Source: DATFPQ01 sp035264765 (GTDB lineage Bacteria > Actinomycetota > Actinomycetes > Actinomycetales > Angustibacteraceae). From it: a stretch of 24,517 nt of DNA. Each line of letters begins with the position of its first letter. The first letter of the stretch is position 1. Location of the stretch: NCBI GenBank assembly GCA_035264765.1, contig DATFPQ010000200.1, positions 1-24,517 on the forward strand, read 5' to 3'. Below are positions 20,795-24,517 of this stretch, in pieces. Below the pieces are notes generated by a model that saw nothing but the letters and a program-made list of their open reading frames with translations, was not told the DNA's origin and searched no databases. The position numbers and the translations under genes were made by a program.

Positions 20795-22611
20795 GAGGTC
20801 GGGTCCGGAGGTGGAACGTCGAGCAGACGCGAGGCGGACAGCGCATCCACGACGACGTGGGCGTCCTCCCCGTCACGACGGACGACCGGCGCCGCCACGT
20901 CCCGTTCGGACAGCGTCGTGAGCCACGCCCGCAGGCCCGCGGGGCTCAGGTGCCGTCGCGCAAGTGCGGGCAGGTCCGTGAGCACGGGAAGGTCGACCCG
21001 TCCGGTGACGATGGGGTACGTGACGTAGAGGTTCACGACGGCGAAGGCGATCATCAGCGAGTAGCGGGCGATTCCGTACACGGGCGCGTTCCAGGCGATC
21101 GCCCCCCAGAGAGCCATCTGGACGCCGATGCACCATCGCCTCGCCAGGCGATGGACGCGCTCCGCCGTTCTCGAGCGTTGCTTGGTGCCGGTGGCGACCC
21201 AGGCGTCGGTGCGACGTCTGAGCACGTCGTAGAGAGCGACGGCGTGGCTGAACGAGTACAGCGTCTGGATCCGCGACAGACCTACCAGAGACTCCTTGCC
21301 CGCGGTGATCACGGGGATGATGCTTTGTCGGCCGACAATGGCGAGTAGGACGAACACGTAGTTTCCGACGGTGACCCGACCGGGCACGATCCACCCCATG
21401 AGCACCGCCGGGAGCACCATGACGAAGACGTTCAGAGCCGTGGTGATGTAGTAGAGGAAGCCCGACCAGTAGCTGAGTCGCTGCCAGAGCGTGAAGTCGG
21501 CGCGGTGGAAGTGGCGCGAGAAGAGCAGGCTCATCGAGCCGGTGCACCATCGGTACTGCTGGGTCACGAACTGGTCCAGGGTGTCCGGGCAGAGCCCCTT
21601 GGTGACGACGATCGGCACGTAGCGGACGACGTACCCGGCCATAGTCAGCTTGACCCCGGTGTGAACGTCTTCGCTGTGACCGATCAACGCGAAGCCGCCG
21701 GCACGCTCGAGGGCGCTGCGTCGGTACAGGGCGCTGGTGCCGACGCAGATCGCCGCGTCGCTGCGGTCGCGGGACGGCTGAACCCATCGGTAGAAAAGGA
21801 TCTGGGTTGCCCCCGCGGCCCGCTGCAGCCAGTTCATCTCGCGCGTGGCGTCGAAGAACTGTGGCGACTGGACGATGCCCACGCGGGGATCGTCGAAGTA
21901 CGGCGCTAGCTGGTGCAGCGCGTCCGGCCGAGGAACGAAGTCTGCATCGAGGACCAAGATCACGTCGCCCTCGGAGTGCTCGTAGCCGTACCGGAGGTTT
22001 CCGGCCTTCTTGAACCGGCCGCGGTCGGGTCTGCTGCGGTACTCGAACCCGTGCCGGTCCGCCAGCTCGCGGACCTCCGGTCGAGCGCTGTCGTCCAACA
22101 CGTGTACCTGCAGTGCCCCAAGCCATTGCAGCCGGGCGACGTGGTGGTAGGTGTTGGCGAGGACTCGCAGGTCCTCGCCGGCCGAGGGCAGGAAGACGTC
22201 GACGGCCAACCAGGATCTGGGCTGCCAGGCCTGGATGCGCGCCCGGTGACCGTCAAGCGTCACACGACGTCGTCGCGAGCTCGTGAACAGCGAGATCGTC
22301 GTGCCCACCGAGCTGACCGCCAACGGCAGCAGGAGGAGGAACGCCCACGGCTGGCGCAGCACGAAGAAGCCGACGCTCAAGACGATGAGCACGTAGCCGA
22401 AGAAGGAGACCACGGACACCCAGCGATGCTGCGGGCCGAGGTAGGAGTCCCGTTCGACATCGTCCGGAGGTCGCGGCAGGTCTGGGTCGTCAGCCCCGGG
22501 ATCACTGTCCGCTGCCGGCTCGTCGCCCGAGGCGCCATCGACGACGGAGGGGAGGTCGCTCCAGGCCGGTGTAGAAGCGCTCGCATGGTGTGTGGTCACG
22601 GTGCTCCTCAC
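20791..22611 (-). CDS. Cellulose-synthase-like family 2 glycosyltransferase
   Basis: A 606-residue processive membrane glycosyltransferase. After an acidic, disordered N-terminus (about 1-60) come two helices (about 64-108), a cytoplasmic GT2 domain with the D,D,D,QxxRW set, and four or more C-terminal helices. Visible elements are VDVFLPSAGED (Asp138), DDS (173-175), FKKAGNL (200-206), DAD (222-224), the SED acceptor-site motif (313-315, replacing TED) and QQYRW (351-355). It should polymerise a beta-linked glycan from a nucleotide sugar and extrude it. No PilZ domain is present, so c-di-GMP control would need another protein. GTG 22611 has GGAG 7 nt upstream; GTG 22599 with AGGAG 4 nt upstream is equally plausible. 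First gene of the polysaccharide operon. Confidence 0.93.
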   Translation of the reverse strand: MRSTVTTHHASASTPAWSDLPSVVDGASGDEPAADSDPGADDPDLPRPPDDVERDSYLGPQHRWVSVVSFFGYVLIVLSVGFFVLRQPWAFLLLLPLAVSSVGTTISLFTSSRRRRVTLDGHRARIQAWQPRSWLAVDVFLPSAGEDLRVLANTYHHVARLQWLGALQVHVLDDSARPEVRELADRHGFEYRSRPDRGRFKKAGNLRYGYEHSEGDVILVLDADFVPRPDALHQLAPYFDDPRVGIVQSPQFFDATREMNWLQRAAGATQILFYRWVQPSRDRSDAAICVGTSALYRRSALERAGGFALIGHSEDVHTGVKLTMAGYVVRYVPIVVTKGLCPDTLDQFVTQQYRWCTGSMSLLFSRHFHRADFTLWQRLSYWSGFLYYITTALNVFVMVLPAVLMGWIVPGRVTVGNYVFVLLAIVGRQSIIPVITAGKESLVGLSRIQTLYSFSHAVALYDVLRRRTDAWVATGTKQRSRTAERVHRLARRWCIGVQMALWGAIAWNAPVYGIARYSLMIAFAVVNLYVTYPIVTGRVDLPVLTDLPALARRHLSPAGLRAWLTTLSERDVAAPVVRRDGEDAHVVVDALSASRLLDVPPPDPTS

Positions 22612-22676
22612 GTGGACGCTCCGACGTGCCCCCAGGCGCCTCGTCGCGTGTGGCGATGACCGATTGGCCCCCCTCG

Positions 22677-22745
22677 CTCACTGGTATTTGTAATTGGAAA
22701 CAGCCCCGGCTGGAACAAGAACTTCGAAATTGTCTCGGTATGTGG
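22677..22745 (-). promoter_or_regulatory. AT-richer promoter island before the polysaccharide operon
   Basis: This patch stands out from its surroundings by runs such as TATTTGTAATTGG and CTTCGAAATTGT. It holds the small dyad CAGCC-CC-GGCTG. It lies 66-134 bp before the GT2 start and after a terminator, so it is the only place for the operon's promoter. I could not assign a convincing -35/-10 pair. Confidence 0.45.
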
Positions 22746-22765
22746 GCGGGACGCCGGTGCGCCCC

Positions 22766-22828
22766 CTACGACGCGGTGTGGCGCCGGATCTGCGGCGCCC
22801 CTAAGACTGGGTGTGGCGCCCGATCTCC
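22766..22828. repeat. 35-bp-period duplication of the ACAD gene's 3' end including stop codon
   Basis: On the minus strand the last 28 bases of the dehydrogenase gene (22801-22828, ending TAG) recur at 22766-22793, also ending TAG, with 23 of 28 identical. The gene's own copy encodes EIGRHTQS; the downstream copy would read QIRRHTAS in a shifted frame. Confidence 0.8.
22780..22799 (-). terminator. Hairpin terminator after the ACAD10/11-like gene
   Basis: On the minus strand GGCGCCG pairs perfectly with CGGCGCC around a CAGATC loop, starting two bases after the stop codon. There is no T-run. It separates the kinase/dehydrogenase transcript from the polysaccharide operon promoter. Confidence 0.6.
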
Positions 22829-24051
22829 CGGCGGGCAAGGGACATCCGGTGCACCTCGTCCGGGCCGTCCGCCAGCCGCAGGGTCCGCGCGCCCACCCAC
22901 AGCTCGGCCAGGGGTGTGTCGGCCGAGACCCCCGCGCCGCCGTGCACCTGGATCGCGTCGTCGACCACCTGCTGCACCATCGACGGCACCGCGATCTTGA
23001 TGGCCTGGATCTCGGTGTGCGCGCCGCGGTTCCCCACGGTGTCCATCAGCCAGGCCGTCTTCAGCACCAGCAGCCGCGCTTGCTCGATCGCCACCCTTGC
23101 CGATGCGATCTTGTCCTGCACCACGCCCTGTTGGGCCAGCGGCTTGCCGAACGCCACGCGCGCGGCGGCGCGGCGGCACATCAGCTCGAGCGCCCGCTCC
23201 GCCATACCGATCAGTCGCATGCAGTGGTGGATCCGTCCCGGGCCCAGCCGGGCCTGCGCGATCGCGAACCCCTCGCCCTCGCCCTTGAGGATGGCGGACG
23301 CCGGCACCCGGACGTCGTCGAAGCGCACCTCCGCGTGCCCGCCGTGGTGCCCGTCGTCGTAGCCGAAGGCGCTGAGCCCGCGCACGACCGTGACCCCCGG
23401 CGTGTCCCTGGGCACGAGGATCATCGACTGGCGCCGGTGCCGGTCGACGCTCTCGTCGGACGGGTCCGCGCTGCGGCCCATGACGATAAAGATTTCGGCG
23501 CGGTGGTCCATCGCCCCGGTGGACCACCACTTGCGCCCCTGGACGACGTACTCGTCGCCGTCCCGGCGGATGCTCGTGGCGATGTTCGTGGCGTCCGATG
23601 ACGCGACGTCGGGCTCGGTCATGCAGAAGGCCGAGCGAATGGTGCCGTCCAGCAAGGGTCGCAGCCAGCGCTCCTTCTGCTCAGGCGTCCCGAAGTGCGC
23701 CAGCACCTCCATGTTGCCGGTGTCCGGGGCGTTGCAGTTCACCGCCTCGGGGGCCACGTACGGCGAACGGCCGGTGATCTCGGCGAGGGGGGCGTACTGC
23801 AGGTTGGTCAGCCCCGCGCCCAACCGCGTGCCGTCGGGCAGGTCGGGGAGAAAGAGGTTCCACAGGCCCCGCTCGCGGGCGGACGCCTTCAGCTGCTCCA
23901 TCACCGGCGGCCGCGACCACAGCTGCCCCCGCGCCCGGAGCTCGCCCACCTGCTCGGCGAACACCGGCTCGGCCGGGTAGGCCTCCTCCACGAGGAATGC
24001 CTCGAGCCGCTCGGTGAGCTCGTGCGTGCGCGCGTCCGGCGTGAAGTCCAC
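22801..24051 (-). CDS. Acyl-CoA dehydrogenase, ACAD10/ACAD11 type
   Basis: A 416-residue FAD-dependent dehydrogenase. It has FCMTEPDVASSDATNI, the IRRDGDEYVVQGRKWWSTGA strand region, RVAFGKPLAQQGVVQDKIA and VHGGAGVSADTPLAELW. The catalytic position of ordinary enzymes (Glu in YEGT) reads LADGPDEVHR with Asp395, the hallmark of the ACAD10/11 group. In animals and in the Pseudomonas Lva pathway, members of this group act after a phosphotransferase-like kinase on 4-hydroxyacyl-CoA, removing the phosphorylated hydroxyl to yield an enoyl-CoA. GTG 24051 follows GAGGAG at good distance; the longer frame upstream is a shadow. The kinase gene lies 55 bp upstream on the same strand, which supports that role. 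Confidence 0.92.
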   Translation of the reverse strand: MDFTPDARTHELTERLEAFLVEEAYPAEPVFAEQVGELRARGQLWSRPPVMEQLKASARERGLWNLFLPDLPDGTRLGAGLTNLQYAPLAEITGRSPYVAPEAVNCNAPDTGNMEVLAHFGTPEQKERWLRPLLDGTIRSAFCMTEPDVASSDATNIATSIRRDGDEYVVQGRKWWSTGAMDHRAEIFIVMGRSADPSDESVDRHRRQSMILVPRDTPGVTVVRGLSAFGYDDGHHGGHAEVRFDDVRVPASAILKGEGEGFAIAQARLGPGRIHHCMRLIGMAERALELMCRRAAARVAFGKPLAQQGVVQDKIASARVAIEQARLLVLKTAWLMDTVGNRGAHTEIQAIKIAVPSMVQQVVDDAIQVHGGAGVSADTPLAELWVGARTLRLADGPDEVHRMSLARREIGRHTQS

Positions 24052-24088
24052 GTGTCTCCTCGGTTGGTCGGTCGGTCCGGAGCCGCTG

Positions 24089-24112
24089 CTCAGTGCGCTC
24101 AGTGCCTCAGTG
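24089..24112. repeat. Three CTCAGTG repeats at the kinase 3' end
   Basis: CTCAGTG occurs at 24089, 24098 and 24106, spaced 9 and 8 bp, across the kinase stop codon and into the gap before the dehydrogenase. The copy at the stop codon supplies the TGA on the minus strand. Function unknown. Confidence 0.6.
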
Positions 24113-24517
24113 ACCGGTGGGCAGCTGTCGGTCGCGCGTGCCGTCCCGGCGGGCTCTGCTGAGCGCCGCGCGTCCGTGCTCCACCAGCGCGGGTACGAGT
24201 GCGCCGATCCGGTCGAAGCCGGCGCCCACTGTCTGGCCCTGCACGAACCGGTAGTGGATCCCCTCAAGGATGACGGCGATCTTGAAGTAGCCGAGGGCGG
24301 TGCACCACGGCAGGCCGGCCAGGTCGGCCTCGTCCAAGCCACCGCGCTCGGCGTACCGGTCGACGTAGGTCGCCGGGCCGGGAAACCCCAACGACTCGTC
24401 CACGGGCTGCGCCACCGGGTTTCGCGGATCGGCGAGGCCCTCGGTGTAGGCCAGCAGCAGTCCGAGGTCGGTGAGCGGGTCGCCCAGCGTGGACATCTCC
24501 CAGTCCAGCACCGCCGC
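24107..24517 (-). CDS. Aminoglycoside-phosphotransferase-like kinase, C-terminal part
   Basis: The last 136 residues of a kinase cut by the right edge; the N-terminal ATP-binding lobe is outside the window. The visible part opens with VLDWEMSTLGDPLTDLG, the metal-binding Asp region after the catalytic HxDxxxxN loop of APH-fold kinases, then PGPATYVDRY and a helical C-terminus with YFKIAVILEGIHYRF, typical of the ACAD10/11 and LvaA-linked branch rather than of drug-resistance enzymes. It is followed after 55 bp by the matching dehydrogenase. The likely role is phosphorylating the hydroxyl of a 4-hydroxyacyl-CoA so that the dehydrogenase can eliminate it. Confidence 0.88.
   Translation of the reverse strand, partial: AAVLDWEMSTLGDPLTDLGLLLAYTEGLADPRNPVAQPVDESLGFPGPATYVDRYAERGGLDEADLAGLPWCTALGYFKIAVILEGIHYRFVQGQTVGAGFDRIGALVPALVEHGRAALSRARRDGTRDRQLPTGH

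Noticed and set aside
24107..24517. Aminoglycoside resistance phosphotransferase
   Set aside because: The fold is shared, but the adjacent ACAD10/11-type dehydrogenase and the ACAD-linked C-terminal motifs point to acyl-CoA metabolism.

Overview
This is a very GC-rich chromosomal segment from an actinomycete (Actinomycetota). GC dominates third codon positions, GTG starts are common, and genes are often joined by 4-bp ATGA or GTGA overlaps. A dynamin-like GTPase pair next to a second SSB, an IdeR/DtxR-type iron box and a TetR-controlled acyl-CoA gene set all fit that phylum. I cannot name the genus. No plasmid, phage, transposon, integrase, rRNA or CRISPR signal was seen, and no stretch over 300 bp lacks a gene.

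Layout, left to right. (1) 1-291, minus strand: the start of an unrecognised protein running off the left edge, and tRNA-Arg(TCT). (2) 424-6333, plus strand: two overlapping dynamin-like membrane GTPases, a short-tailed single-strand DNA-binding protein, a 4 x 23 bp tandem repeat, and the ABC-F ribosome factor EttA. A strong hairpin terminator follows, and a 45-bp duplication copies one arm of it. (3) 6555-10235, plus strand: a ferric-iron ABC importer (lipoprotein, 12-helix permease, ATPase) behind an iron box lying inside the promoter spacer. (4) 10239-15702: a TetR-regulated acyl-CoA region. A TesB-type thioesterase and the TetR regulator lie on the minus strand, linked by an odd 18-codon mini-ORF. 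Divergently, an LCAD-type acyl-CoA dehydrogenase, an SDR, a zinc-free MDR reductase and a second SDR form an overlapping operon. A palindromic operator sits in the divergent promoter region. (5) 15881-22611: a cell-surface polysaccharide locus. Three minus-strand membrane genes overlap by ATGA: a cellulose-synthase-like GT2, a GT-C glycosyltransferase and an acyltransferase-3/SGNH O-acyltransferase. They converge on a plus-strand secreted GH26-like glycosidase. (6) 22801-24517, minus strand: an ACAD10/11-type acyl-CoA dehydrogenase behind an aminoglycoside-phosphotransferase-like kinase cut by the right edge. This pairing is known from 4-hydroxyacyl-CoA breakdown.

The most interesting system is the polysaccharide locus. 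Synthase, lipid-linked-sugar transferase, O-acyl decoration and a secreted endo-glycosidase together look like a complete make, decorate and trim pathway for an unidentified beta-linked exopolysaccharide. Next come the kinase/ACAD pair, the mini-ORF relay between the TetR gene and tesB, and several small tandem duplications at gene ends (23-bp, 45-bp, 53-bp and 35-bp periods), which suggest that intergenic regions here are remodelled by local duplication. All functions are read from motifs and context; no database search was run.
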